Assembly (NCBI GenBank): GCA_965223825.1
Contig: OZ245018.1
Location: 1,922,001 to 1,986,000, forward strand
DNA length: 64,000 nucleotides
From: CAJXQU01 sp965223825
GTDB taxonomy: Bacteria; Pseudomonadota; Gammaproteobacteria; CAJXQU01
Reading direction: 5' to 3'
Every line of letters begins with the position of its first letter. Within the stretch, counting starts at the first letter, position 1. This document shows positions 34,062-42,287 of this stretch, piece after piece. The notes beneath the pieces were generated by a model that was not told the DNA's origin, ran no database searches, and saw only the letters and a program-made list of their open reading frames with translations. Both the position numbers and the translations under genes were made by a program.

Positions 34062-36008
34062 TTGAATAATATTACAGCAGGTTCATTTGCCCTGCTCACG
34101 ACAGTTGGCCTGATCGCATCCGCGCAGGCAGAAAACATCCAGAACCTTGACGATGTATTAGTCACCGCATCTCGCGCACCGATTGCAAAAGATCAAACCG
34201 GCTCATCGTATACCGTCATCACCGCAGAACAGATCGAGCAATCTCAACAAGTACAAGTGCATGAATTATTGCGAACTGTGCCCGGCATCGCAGTAAGTCG
34301 ATCTGGTGGTATTGGATCGCAAACACAAATTCGTATGCGAGGCGCGGAGGCTGATCAGACATTAATTTTGATCGACGGCATCGAAGCAAACGATCCTGGT
34401 CAAGGCTCTAGTTTTGATTTTGCGCATTTACTGACTGCCGATATTGAACGTATCGAAATCCTGCGTGGCCCACAAAGTGCGCTGTGGGGAAGTGATGCGA
34501 TGGGTGGCGTGATCAATATCATTACTAAATCCGCGACCCGGAACCAGTTAAATGCCACGCTCGAAGCGGGAAGTTATTCTACAGTCCAGAACACCATCAG
34601 TGGCAGTGTTGCTGGCGATCGCTACGGTATTGCCGTTAATGGTAATTTTCTACGCAGTGCTGGTATCAATGTCTCAGAGCAAGGCGATGAAGAGGATGGC
34701 TACCGGAATTCGACTTTGAATTTAAAAGCAAATTTCAACCCATTCGACAATCTTGATCTACTTTTTACCGCTCGCAAAAGCGCATCAGAAAAAGACTTCG
34801 ATCCAACCTCGTTCATCACCTCCAAACCCGTGGATGGCGATCGCATCTCAGACGTTGATCAGTTTTATAGCCAATTTAATGCCGTATTGGATACCTTAGA
34901 TGGCCACTGGCAACACGTGTTCAACATCGCGTGGACCAAAACTGACAACGATAATTTTGCCGACGGTGTTGAAAACAGTTCAACCAATGGTGAAAAACGT
35001 AAAGTGAGTTATCAAAGCAATTTTTTCTTTGATACACCTTCATTTGCTGAGGCTGAACATACGTTAAGTCTCGCGCTGGAATACGAGCGTGAAGAATTTA
35101 AACAAACCGGCACCGCCAGCACATTCGGTAACCCAAACCAAGAACAGGATTTGAGTAACCGAGGCGTCATTGGTGAATACCGCATCAGCCTACTCAAACA
35201 AATCCACGCATCTGCATCCATCAGACATGATAATAACGACGCATTTGATGATGCGACCACGTGGCGGACGAATATCGCGTGGGCAATTCCAAACACCGGT
35301 TCTACAGTACGTGCAGCTTATGGTACTGCTGTGAAAAATCCGTCATTCACGGAGCGGTTTGGTTTTACACCGGATACTTTCTTCGGTAACACGAACCTCG
35401 AACCGGAAGAATCCAAAGGCTGGGAAATTGGTCTCGATCAATCTTTCTTGCAAGATCGCCTCACCGCCAGCGTGACATATTTTAAAGAGCGGTTAGAAAA
35501 CGAAATTAACGGCTTCGTGTTTGATCCGACTCTCGGCACTTTTGGTGGTTTCACCGCACAAAACGTGCAAGGTGACAGCAAACGTCATGGTGTTGAACTG
35601 GCGCTAAACGCGATCATTTCTGACGCGCTCAGCATGAACGGCATGCTCACGTATGTTGACTCAACTCAGCCCGATGCTAATGGTGAGCAAATCCGCGAGT
35701 TACGACGCCCTGAATACACTGCCGCGTTTGGGACGAATTATCGTTTTTTTCATAACAAAGCGAGCGTCAACCTCGATATCAGCTATACCGACACGCAAAA
35801 TGACAGTGACTTCAGCACATTTCCTGCAACACTCGTTACACTTGACGACTATGTGTTAGTGAATATTGCGACAGAATACGCGGTTCACCCTCGTGTGACC
35901 TTATTCGGCCGTATCGATAATCTCCTCGATGACGACTATCGCGATGTTTATGGTTACAACACAACGGGAATCGCCGGTTATGCGGGTTTTCGTGTTAGCT
36001 TGTATTAA
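34062..36008 (+). CDS. btuB: TonB-dependent vitamin B12 receptor (BtuB-like)
   Basis: About 648 residues. I start at TTG 34062, which follows GGGGAGA by seven bases and gives a proper signal peptide (ITAGSFALLTTVGLIASAQA). The TonB box region is NLDDVLVTASRAP. The plug domain follows: VHELLRTVPGIAVSRSGGIG, RMRGAEADQTLILIDGIEAN and IERIEILRGPQSALWGSDAM. The beta-barrel ends in an aromatic strand (GYAGFRVSLY). Length and the plug sequence match BtuB, which brings cobalamin across the outer membrane using TonB energy. The riboswitch immediately upstream confirms the substrate. There is no inner-membrane BtuCD in the window. Confidence 0.92.
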   Translation: MNNITAGSFALLTTVGLIASAQAENIQNLDDVLVTASRAPIAKDQTGSSYTVITAEQIEQSQQVQVHELLRTVPGIAVSRSGGIGSQTQIRMRGAEADQTLILIDGIEANDPGQGSSFDFAHLLTADIERIEILRGPQSALWGSDAMGGVINIITKSATRNQLNATLEAGSYSTVQNTISGSVAGDRYGIAVNGNFLRSAGINVSEQGDEEDGYRNSTLNLKANFNPFDNLDLLFTARKSASEKDFDPTSFITSKPVDGDRISDVDQFYSQFNAVLDTLDGHWQHVFNIAWTKTDNDNFADGVENSSTNGEKRKVSYQSNFFFDTPSFAEAEHTLSLALEYEREEFKQTGTASTFGNPNQEQDLSNRGVIGEYRISLLKQIHASASIRHDNNDAFDDATTWRTNIAWAIPNTGSTVRAAYGTAVKNPSFTERFGFTPDTFFGNTNLEPEESKGWEIGLDQSFLQDRLTASVTYFKERLENEINGFVFDPTLGTFGGFTAQNVQGDSKRHGVELALNAIISDALSMNGMLTYVDSTQPDANGEQIRELRRPEYTAAFGTNYRFFHNKASVNLDISYTDTQNDSDFSTFPATLVTLDDYVLVNIATEYAVHPRVTLFGRIDNLLDDDYRDVYGYNTTGIAGYAGFRVSLY

Positions 36009-36087
36009 ATAGAAATAACCTGGCTGGGCGGGATTTTTTTGGGAGCATGATCCCGTCCAGTCTTAATTAATGGTAATAAATCAACGT

Positions 36088-36765
36088 ATGATTAAAAAAC
36101 GTGTGCTCCTTTCTTGGAGCAGCGGCAAAGACGCCGCATGGACGCTTTGGCAATTACAGCAAGATCCTGAGGTCGATATTATTGGCCTGCTTACCACCAT
36201 GAACGGCGAATTCGATCGCGTCGCTATGCACTCCACCCGTCGCACCTTGCTGGCCGCACAAGCAGAAGCGGCAGGCCTACCCTTATTTACCGCCAACCTG
36301 CCTTGGCCGTGCAGCGACAGTAAATACCGATCAGTCATGCACCGAACCGTCAAAAAACTCGTCCGTCAGCAGAAAATTACGCATATCGCCTTTGGGGACT
36401 TATTTCTTGAAGACGTACGCGAATATCGAGAAACGCTCTTCGCCTCAACACCCGTTGAACTGCTGTTTCCACTCTGGGGCAAAGACACTAAAACCCTTGC
36501 AGCTGAAATGATCGAAAATGGACTACAAGCACAATTAACGTGCCTTAACCCCAACCAATTAGACAAACGCTTTGCCGGTCGGCAATTTGATCATAATTTT
36601 CTCAACGAACTCCCGGAATCCGTCGATGCCTGTGGTGAGCGTGGCGAGTTTCATACGTTTGCTTACGCAGGCCCGATGTTTTCTGCGCCACTGGCAGTTC
36701 AAAGCGGCGAAACGGTAGATCGCGATGGATTTGTGTTCTCTGATCTGAAATTATTCGGATCATGA
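36088..36765 (+). CDS. PP-loop ATPase of the diphthine-ammonia ligase-like family
   Basis: About 225 residues; the family usually starts at MKKRVLLSWSSGKDS, so I choose ATG 36088 over 36070. It has the PP-loop SWSSGKDAAWTLWQLQ, the block LLTTMNGEFDRVAMHSTRRT, ITHIAFGDLFLEDVREYRE, and VDACGERGEFHTFAYAGPMF, all conserved in archaeal/eukaryotic diphthamide synthetases (Dph6-like). Bacteria have no diphthamide, so the bacterial enzyme must adenylate something else. Its stop overlaps the BtuF-like gene by 4 bases. The company of B12 genes suggests a role in handling a cobalamin side chain or precursor, which is inference. Confidence 0.8.
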   Translation: MIKKRVLLSWSSGKDAAWTLWQLQQDPEVDIIGLLTTMNGEFDRVAMHSTRRTLLAAQAEAAGLPLFTANLPWPCSDSKYRSVMHRTVKKLVRQQKITHIAFGDLFLEDVREYRETLFASTPVELLFPLWGKDTKTLAAEMIENGLQAQLTCLNPNQLDKRFAGRQFDHNFLNELPESVDACGERGEFHTFAYAGPMFSAPLAVQSGETVDRDGFVFSDLKLFGS

Positions 36766-37685
36766 AAATTGTTTCTCTCTTACCGAGCGCTACTGAAATT
36801 CTCTGTCAGATCGGTCTGCAAGATCAGCTTGTCGGTGTCACACACGAATGTGATTATCCACCAGCGGTATTAGATCTGCCGAAAGTCACAATAACGCTAA
36901 TCCCTAAAGACGCCACCAGCAAAGAAATTGATCAACAAGTAAATGACCATTTATCCGAAAATGCAGCATTGTATTCGCTGAATATGGACGTGCTCGAAAC
37001 GCTGCAACCGGATCTTATTGTCACGCAAGCCTTATGCGACGTTTGTGCTGTGGCCGAATCCGAAGTGAATGCTGCCGCCTGTACCCTGCCCGGCCAACCG
37101 CGTGTGATCAACCTTGAGCCGATGTCATTGCAAGATGTTTACGACACGATCACGCTCGTCGGTAAAGAAACGGATCACATCGATGAGGCAAAAAATGCAC
37201 TAGAAAAATTGCAAGCCCGTGAACAAATCGTTCGTGCCAGAACACAGAAGATCAGCAAAGCCAAATGCCCCACCGTCGGCTTTTTAGAATGGATTGATCC
37301 GCCCTTCAACGCAGGCCACTGGACGCCCGAATTGATCGATTATGCTGGTGGCATCGACGTGCTCGGTAATCTCAACCAACCATCGGAAACCACCAGTTGG
37401 GATCGCGTACGACAAGCTGATCCGGATGTGATCTTTGTTGCCGTCTGCGGGTTTAGTTTGGAACGTACACTGATCGATATGGACATTATGGCGAGCTTTC
37501 CCGGCTACACCGAATTAAACGCTGTCAAAACCAATCGTGTCTATGTCACTGACGGCAATGCCTACTTTTCCCGATCTGGTCCACGTTTAATCGACTCACT
37601 GGAAATCATGGCGCATGCACTTCACCCAGATATTCATCCCGCCCCACTGATAGCGGATCCCGCGATTATCTATCAAACCCCCTAG
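36762..37685 (+). CDS. Cobalamin-binding protein, BtuF-like, without signal peptide
   Basis: 307 residues beginning MKIVSLLPSATEILCQIGLQ followed by LVGVTHECDYP, the two-lobed periplasmic-binding fold of BtuF-type proteins. Further motifs are LETLQPDLIVTQALCDVCAV, FLEWIDPPFNAGHWTPELID and YAGGIDVLG. No export signal precedes MKIV, so it would stay in the cytoplasm, unlike E. coli BtuF. Leaderless versions with this CDVCAV and EWIDPPFxxGHW signature are common in proteobacteria next to PP-loop ATPase genes. A direct role in transport is thus doubtful; B12 binding or sensing inside the cell is possible. Confidence 0.8.
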   Translation: MKIVSLLPSATEILCQIGLQDQLVGVTHECDYPPAVLDLPKVTITLIPKDATSKEIDQQVNDHLSENAALYSLNMDVLETLQPDLIVTQALCDVCAVAESEVNAAACTLPGQPRVINLEPMSLQDVYDTITLVGKETDHIDEAKNALEKLQAREQIVRARTQKISKAKCPTVGFLEWIDPPFNAGHWTPELIDYAGGIDVLGNLNQPSETTSWDRVRQADPDVIFVAVCGFSLERTLIDMDIMASFPGYTELNAVKTNRVYVTDGNAYFSRSGPRLIDSLEIMAHALHPDIHPAPLIADPAIIYQTP

Positions 37686-37739
37686 ATCGCACGCTCGATA
37701 TGCTCGACAGTACTGATTATATGCTCAAGAGAAAAAACC

Positions 37740-38336
37740 ATGACCGATAAACACCACGAAGCACACATGCAAGAAACCAAAGCCACCATGGATGATCGGA
37801 TAAAAAGTGCAAAAGATAAAAAGGGTCTGATCTTAATCTTAACCGGCGACGGCAAAGGCAAAAGCAGTTCTGGCTTCGGCATGGTCGCGCGATCACTCGG
37901 CCACAAAATGCATTGCGGTGTCGTGCAATTTATTAAAGGCGCGTTCAGCACCGGCGAAGAAAAATTCTACAAACGCTTCCCCGATGAAGTGGAATATCAC
38001 GTCATGGGCGAAGGCTACACCTGGGAAACCCAAAACCGCGATCAAGATGTTGCAGCAGCCGAACGCGGCTGGGCTGTCGCACAAAAAATGCTGCAAGATC
38101 CGAACTTTGATCTCGTCTTACTCGATGAATTAAATATTGTGTTGGATTTTAATTATCTCGATATTGATAAAGTGATTGCTGATCTACAAGCCACCCCCCC
38201 CATGCAACACGTCGTCATCACTGGCCGAGGCGCACCACAAAAACTGATCGAGATCGCGGATACGGTAAGTGAAATTCAAGTGATCAAACATGCGTTCGAT
38301 CAGGGGATTACGGCGCAGAAAGGAGTGGAGCTTTAA
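37740..38336 (+). CDS. cobO: Cob(I)yrinic acid a,c-diamide adenosyltransferase
   Basis: 198 residues, the CobO/BtuR/CobA length. P-loop GLILILTGDGKGKSSSGFGM near residue 35, then VVQFIKGAFSTGEEKFYKRF, YHVMGEGYTWETQNRDQDVA and VLLDELNIVLDFNYLD, and the end block VVITGRGAPQKLIEIADTVS. It attaches the adenosyl group from ATP to the corrinoid cobalt. As the last gene behind a cobalamin riboswitch it probably serves salvage of imported corrinoids; no de novo corrin ring genes are seen. Its stop overlaps by 4 bases the stop of the convergent NLR gene. Confidence 0.93.
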   Translation: MTDKHHEAHMQETKATMDDRIKSAKDKKGLILILTGDGKGKSSSGFGMVARSLGHKMHCGVVQFIKGAFSTGEEKFYKRFPDEVEYHVMGEGYTWETQNRDQDVAAAERGWAVAQKMLQDPNFDLVLLDELNIVLDFNYLDIDKVIADLQATPPMQHVVITGRGAPQKLIEIADTVSEIQVIKHAFDQGITAQKGVEL

Positions 38337-40885
38337 TCATTTTCACATCCGTCCTTCAGCTGCTTGCTCAATCTGTTTAAATCTAGTTGGATCTGATCAC
38401 GCAAACCTTGCCATTGAGTGCCAGGTTTTGCAAACTGTTCGATAAGAGTAAAAGCACGACGAGACAACCTGTATGCTTTCTCATACTGCTCTAGCGCTTC
38501 AAGTCGATCAGATTTATTCGATAGGCTCCTCGCCAAGTACGGGGTGTAAGCGGCAGCGTTCGTCTGTACCAGGGGTTCGTAAAGTTCGACCGACCGTTCA
38601 CTCGCCGTCAGCGCGTCGTCATCACGTCCCACCGCCGAAAGTTGAATAGAAAGATTATTCAGGCTCAACGCCAAGTCCGGGGTGTAAGCGGCAGCGTTCG
38701 TCTGTACCAGGGGTTCGTAAAGTTCGACCGACCGTTCACTCGCCGTCAGCGCGTCGTCATCACGTCCCACCGCCGAAAGTTGATTAGAAAGAGTATTCAG
38801 GCTCCTCGCCAAGTCCGGGGTGTAAGCGGCAGCGTTCGTCTGTACCAAGGGTTCGTAAAGTTCGACCGACCGTTCACTCGCCGTCAGCGCGTCGTCATCA
38901 CGTCCCACCGCCGAAAGTTGATTAGAAAGAGTATTCAGGCTCCTCGCCAAGTCCGGGGTGTAAGCGGCAGCGTTCGTCTGTACCAAGGGTTCGTAAAGTT
39001 CGACCGACCGTTCACTCGCCGTCAGCGCGTCGTCATCACGTCCCACCGCCGAAAGTTGATTAGAAAGAGTATTCAGGCTCCTCGCCAAGTCCGGGGTGTA
39101 AGCGGCAGCGTTCGTCTGTACCAAGGGTTCGTAAAGTTCGACCGACCGTTCACTCGCCGTCAGCGCGTCGTCATCACGTCCCACCGCCGAAAGTCGAATA
39201 GAAAGGTTATTCAGGCTCCTCGCCAAGTCCGGGGTGTAAGCGGCAGCGTTCGTCTGTACCAAGGGTTCGTAAAGTTCGACCGACCGTTCACTCGCCGTCA
39301 GCGCGTCGTCATCACGTCCCACCGCCGAAAGTCGAATAGAAAGAGAATTCAGGCTCCTCGCCAAGTCCGGGGTGTAAGCGGCAGCGTTCGTCTGTACCAA
39401 GGGTTCGTAAAGTTCGACCGACCGTTCAATCGCCGCCAGCGCGTCGTCATCACGTCCCACCGCCGAAAGTTGAATAGAAAGATTATTCAATATCCTGGCT
39501 TGTTCTGCTTCCTCACCTCCTTCTGTCAGAAGGGTTTTACTTACTGCAATGCTTAAATTCAACAAGTTTGTTTCGATATCATTTCGACATAATCCAAGAT
39601 CCAGCTTTCGACAGCGTTCTGGTTCTTGCACGCAGAAAGCTTCAAGACTGCCAAGTGGTAATGGAGAGGCCAGTATTTGTCCTGCATCATAAGCGAGGCG
39701 GCCTAACATCGAAGTCGCATGATCAATTTGCGCTGCACTAACCAACGCACTGTAAAGTAATTTGCCCGCAGCTTCGTTTTGAGAAAGGACGTTAGCAAGC
39801 AATGACGCAGCGAGTAGGTCAGGCTCCATCGGCTTGACCTTGCCTGGCTTGATCGTACCGTGATCAGACGTTTCCGCAGCTTGCCAGTAGCTCAGTTTTT
39901 CCGGTGATTCAAGATCAAAATACGATAAGCCCGTTTCATCCGCAAATGCAGCCATTTGCACTTTGCTAAATCCCTGTGTTATGGCGGAGAGGGCAATCAA
40001 CACCTCGAGTGATTGCTCTGTATAATGGAATGCGCTTGCTTCTTTTCTAATTCGAATAAGTTCGCGTTTGACTAATTCATTGATGACCTCAGCACCCGTT
40101 AAATGCCGGTTGCTTTCATCCTCAATCAGATTGAATGCATAGGCTAGAATAAATAAAGGGGTTTGGTTATGTTCGCTTTGCTGCAACCACTGGAAAAAAT
40201 CTTCCCGATCCAAGCCTGGCATTTTTGCCACTTCAGATCTTTTTTGTAGCATCCCCTTACAAGCAGAATCGAAAAACTCCCAATTTTTTCTCTTTTCATC
40301 TAAGGCAGAGAGCGGGAGTTGTAACGAAAATTCAGAAGCGGTTTGATCAAAAAGAGTTTGGATGTTTGTCGTTTTTCGGGAAAGAAACACTATCCTAAGA
40401 GGCGATTCAGGTTCTTCGCTGTCATAAATCGCACGAAGTAAGGTTTGGATCTGGCTATGCCGCTCTTCAGGATAATCAATGATGAAAAGTAAGCCTTTAT
40501 CACCTGTGGCATAGGCTGCATCGTTCTCATCATAATCTAATTGCCCTGCTGCCCAACCACGCGCTCTCGCTTCCTCCGCAAATTCAAACGCCAGGCGTGT
40601 TTTACCCACTCCACCTTCACCGGTAATGATGCCATAAGCGATACGTAAATCGGAGTCTAGCCAATCATGGAGTGTTTTTAATTCATCTTCTCGACCGAAT
40701 AACGGGGTTAAACGACTCTGCCAGCGAAGTAGCGAAGTCACTGAGTTTGTCACACTGTTGGGTTTAAATGGGATCTGGAGAGTTTTAGGCTTGTCTACGG
40801 AGCCAAATGAAACTGTGCCGTAATCCCCACTGATAAAAATACCAGAGGAATTTTTTACATTAATCGCTCTTTTAGAATCGAGCAT
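38333..40885 (-). CDS. STAND/NLR-type ATPase with near-identical TPR repeats and N-terminal amyloid-like motif
   Basis: 850 residues. (1) Residues 5-26 carry KRAINVKNSSGIFISGDYGT, a short motif repeated in the neighbouring membrane protein. (2) A STAND-type NTPase follows: LFGREDELKTLHDWL, Walker A GEGGVGKTRLAFEF (Gly89-Thr96), Walker B GLLFIIDYPEE (Asp137), sensor LRIVFLSRK, and a winged-helix/linker region to about residue 470. (3) About seven 46-residue TPR units (SxxLSAVGRDDDALTASERS, VELYEPLVQTNAAAYTPDLA) span about residues 465-790, then a diverged last unit. The TPRs should sense a ligand and the ATPase oligomerise; no enzymatic effector domain is fused. Start lies one base after the small membrane protein stop, so both are one transcript. 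Confidence 0.85.
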   Translation of the reverse strand: MLDSKRAINVKNSSGIFISGDYGTVSFGSVDKPKTLQIPFKPNSVTNSVTSLLRWQSRLTPLFGREDELKTLHDWLDSDLRIAYGIITGEGGVGKTRLAFEFAEEARARGWAAGQLDYDENDAAYATGDKGLLFIIDYPEERHSQIQTLLRAIYDSEEPESPLRIVFLSRKTTNIQTLFDQTASEFSLQLPLSALDEKRKNWEFFDSACKGMLQKRSEVAKMPGLDREDFFQWLQQSEHNQTPLFILAYAFNLIEDESNRHLTGAEVINELVKRELIRIRKEASAFHYTEQSLEVLIALSAITQGFSKVQMAAFADETGLSYFDLESPEKLSYWQAAETSDHGTIKPGKVKPMEPDLLAASLLANVLSQNEAAGKLLYSALVSAAQIDHATSMLGRLAYDAGQILASPLPLGSLEAFCVQEPERCRKLDLGLCRNDIETNLLNLSIAVSKTLLTEGGEEAEQARILNNLSIQLSAVGRDDDALAAIERSVELYEPLVQTNAAAYTPDLARSLNSLSIRLSAVGRDDDALTASERSVELYEPLVQTNAAAYTPDLARSLNNLSIRLSAVGRDDDALTASERSVELYEPLVQTNAAAYTPDLARSLNTLSNQLSAVGRDDDALTASERSVELYEPLVQTNAAAYTPDLARSLNTLSNQLSAVGRDDDALTASERSVELYEPLVQTNAAAYTPDLARSLNTLSNQLSAVGRDDDALTASERSVELYEPLVQTNAAAYTPDLALSLNNLSIQLSAVGRDDDALTASERSVELYEPLVQTNAAAYTPYLARSLSNKSDRLEALEQYEKAYRLSRRAFTLIEQFAKPGTQWQGLRDQIQLDLNRLSKQLKDGCEND
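38524..39489 (-). repeat. Seven tandem 138-bp repeats inside the NLR gene
   Basis: The word CGTCCCACCGCCGAAAG recurs at 38625, 38763, 38901, 39039, 39177, 39315 and 39453, exactly 138 bases apart (46 codons, one TPR-like unit each). Between copies only a few bases differ, mainly in the stretch encoding LNNLSI/LNTLSN/LNSLSI; the first and last units are the most diverged. Such DNA-level identity points to recent duplication or ongoing copy-number change by recombination, which would alter the sensor length in frame. Confidence 0.92.
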
Positions 40886-40886
40886 G

Positions 40887-41192
40887 TTATGCCGTGTCCG
40901 ATAAATAGGTCAGGAGCGCAATAATGACCGCAGCCACCCCGCAGAGCCAAGTAAGAAAAGCACCTAACGATTTCCACCAAGGCTGATCGTTTGTTTGTTC
41001 TGATGTGTGATCTGTCATGTGTATTTCAGAAACTGAAACATGGTCACCAGACACAAAAGTGCCTTTAGCGTTTTTTACGTTGATGCTCCGAGAAGCGCTT
41101 CGGGTGATGTGAAAAAGGAAAAAAAGAAATAGCAAAAATGCGAGTAGGTAGAAAAGGTCGTGCTGGTCGAGATTATCAATCAAGCTTTGCAT
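40887..41192 (-). CDS. Two-helix membrane protein sharing the NLR motif, candidate effector
   Basis: 101 residues. Helix 1 at about residues 13-30 (LFYLLAFLLFLFFLFHI), then a positively charged exit (TRSASRS) and the motif SINVKNAKGTFVSGDHVSVS at residues 35-55. A linker (TDHTSEQTNDQPWW) leads to helix 2 at about 75-97 (LGAFLTWLCGVAAVIIALLT). By the positive-inside rule the motif loop faces the cytoplasm. The motif matches the NLR N-terminus (RAINVKNSSGIFISGDYG) at 13 of 22 positions with identical spacing, although the proteins are otherwise unrelated. It is the first gene of the two-gene unit. A pore-forming or membrane-damaging effector triggered by motif templating is inferred. Confidence 0.65.
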   Translation of the reverse strand: MQSLIDNLDQHDLFYLLAFLLFLFFLFHITRSASRSINVKNAKGTFVSGDHVSVSEIHMTDHTSEQTNDQPWWKSLGAFLTWLCGVAAVIIALLTYLSDTA

Positions 41193-41320
41193 ATTGCCCT
41201 CCTTATGAGAGCAATATACTAAGAAGATTAGTTACCATACAAGCTAATCGTTGACAAAAAATGTTAGGAATAAAGTTATTTGACGAGTGAATCTATTGAC
41301 TTACTTTACTGTCAAAAATC

Positions 41321-42169
41321 TTACAAGCCTTCCCCTTCCCCACGCAAGTAAATAAAGTAATACACTAACGCCACCAAAACCGCACCACCAACAATATTCC
41401 CAAGCGTAACGGGGATGATATTACCGATAAATCCATTGAAGTCGAGCAACGCTATTTGTTCTGGAGTGAAGTTGCCTGCAGCGACAATATCTGGATTCCA
41501 GGACGCGACGATGCCGAGTGGAATCATGAACATGTTGGCGATGCAGTGTTCAAAGCCCATCGCAACGAATGAGGAGATGGGTAACAGGATCGCGAGAATT
41601 TTATCGGTAACGGATCGTGCGGCATAGCACATCCAGCTGGCTAGGCAGACGAGTGCGTTACAGAATAAGCCAAGGAAAAACGCTTGGGTGAATTCATGAT
41701 CCACTTTGTGGATAGCGACCTTGATCGCGGTGACGCCGACTTGGTGATGATTTCCATCGAGATAACCCGAGAGATAAAGTAAAAATAACGTCCCGAAGGC
41801 ACCGATCATATTGCCGAGATAGACCAAGCCCCAATTGCGTAAAATTTGAGGTGTTGAGACCATGCCGCCAGCCCACGCCATAACGATCAGGTTATTTCCG
41901 GTAAACAGTTCTGCTCCAGCGATCACAACAAGCACAAACCCTAGTGAGAAAGCGATCCCCCCAAGCATTCGTGACGCCCCCCACGCTTCGGCGGGATCGG
42001 TCATGACGACGGTATAGTACATCGCGCCAAAAGAGATGAATGCTCCAGCAATGAGCGCCAATACGATCAGTTGGCTAAAGGACATTGTCGCTTTAGTGAC
42101 GCCGATCGATCGCATTTTATCTGCAACTTCAGGTGGTGAAAATGGATCAGTGAATCCAGATTTTGACAT
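41321..42169 (-). CDS. Formate/nitrite transporter (FNT) family channel
   Basis: 282 residues with six membrane helices. FNT signatures: FISFGAMYYTVVM, AGAELFTGNNLIVMAWAGG, LVYLGNMIGAFGTLFLLYLS, LGLFCNALVCLASWMCYAAR and HCIANMFMIPLGI with the central His, and the closing NIIPVTLGNIVGGAVLVALV. Family members move formate, nitrite or hydrosulfide as pentameric channels. FocA-like resemblance (FTGNN, GFEHCIANM) favours formate, but nitrite cannot be excluded, since nitrate-assimilation genes lie 16 kb away. The neighbours give no further clue. Confidence 0.85.
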   Translation of the reverse strand: MSKSGFTDPFSPPEVADKMRSIGVTKATMSFSQLIVLALIAGAFISFGAMYYTVVMTDPAEAWGASRMLGGIAFSLGFVLVVIAGAELFTGNNLIVMAWAGGMVSTPQILRNWGLVYLGNMIGAFGTLFLLYLSGYLDGNHHQVGVTAIKVAIHKVDHEFTQAFFLGLFCNALVCLASWMCYAARSVTDKILAILLPISSFVAMGFEHCIANMFMIPLGIVASWNPDIVAAGNFTPEQIALLDFNGFIGNIIPVTLGNIVGGAVLVALVYYFIYLRGEGEGL

Positions 42170-42228
42170 GCTGCCTCCAGTGGAATGGTTTATTTTTTGT
42201 TGTTTGTTTGTGTATATTTCTTTATACC

Positions 42229-42258
42229 AAAAAAAACGGGGCTCAATGAGCCCCGTTC
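42229..42258 (-). terminator. Rho-independent terminator of aceA
   Basis: On the minus strand GAACGGGGCTCATTGAGCCCCG is followed by TTTTTTTT; the stem ACGGGGCTCA/TGAGCCCCGT is 10 bp of mostly GC with a tiny loop. It sits about 30 bases after the isocitrate lyase stop and before the FNT gene, separating the two. Confidence 0.92.
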
Positions 42259-42287
42259 TTATTCTTTCTCAGTAAGTTGAGCAGTTC

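Noticed and set aside
36015..36058. Terminator after btuB
   Set aside because: GGGCGGGAT/ATCCCGTCC can pair but no T-run follows and downstream B12 genes are co-oriented; it may be a weak processing hairpin only.
38524..39489. CRISPR array suggested by regular repeats
   Set aside because: Units are 138 bp, contiguous, without spacers and in frame inside a TPR-coding gene.
38642..39556. A 304-codon open frame antisense to the NLR repeats, with its own 46-residue repeats (ASERS strand read backwards as RQVRGVSGSVRLYQGFVKFD)
   Set aside because: It exists only because the 138-bp repeats are a multiple of three and free of stops on the other strand; no start context, and it ends where the repeats end.
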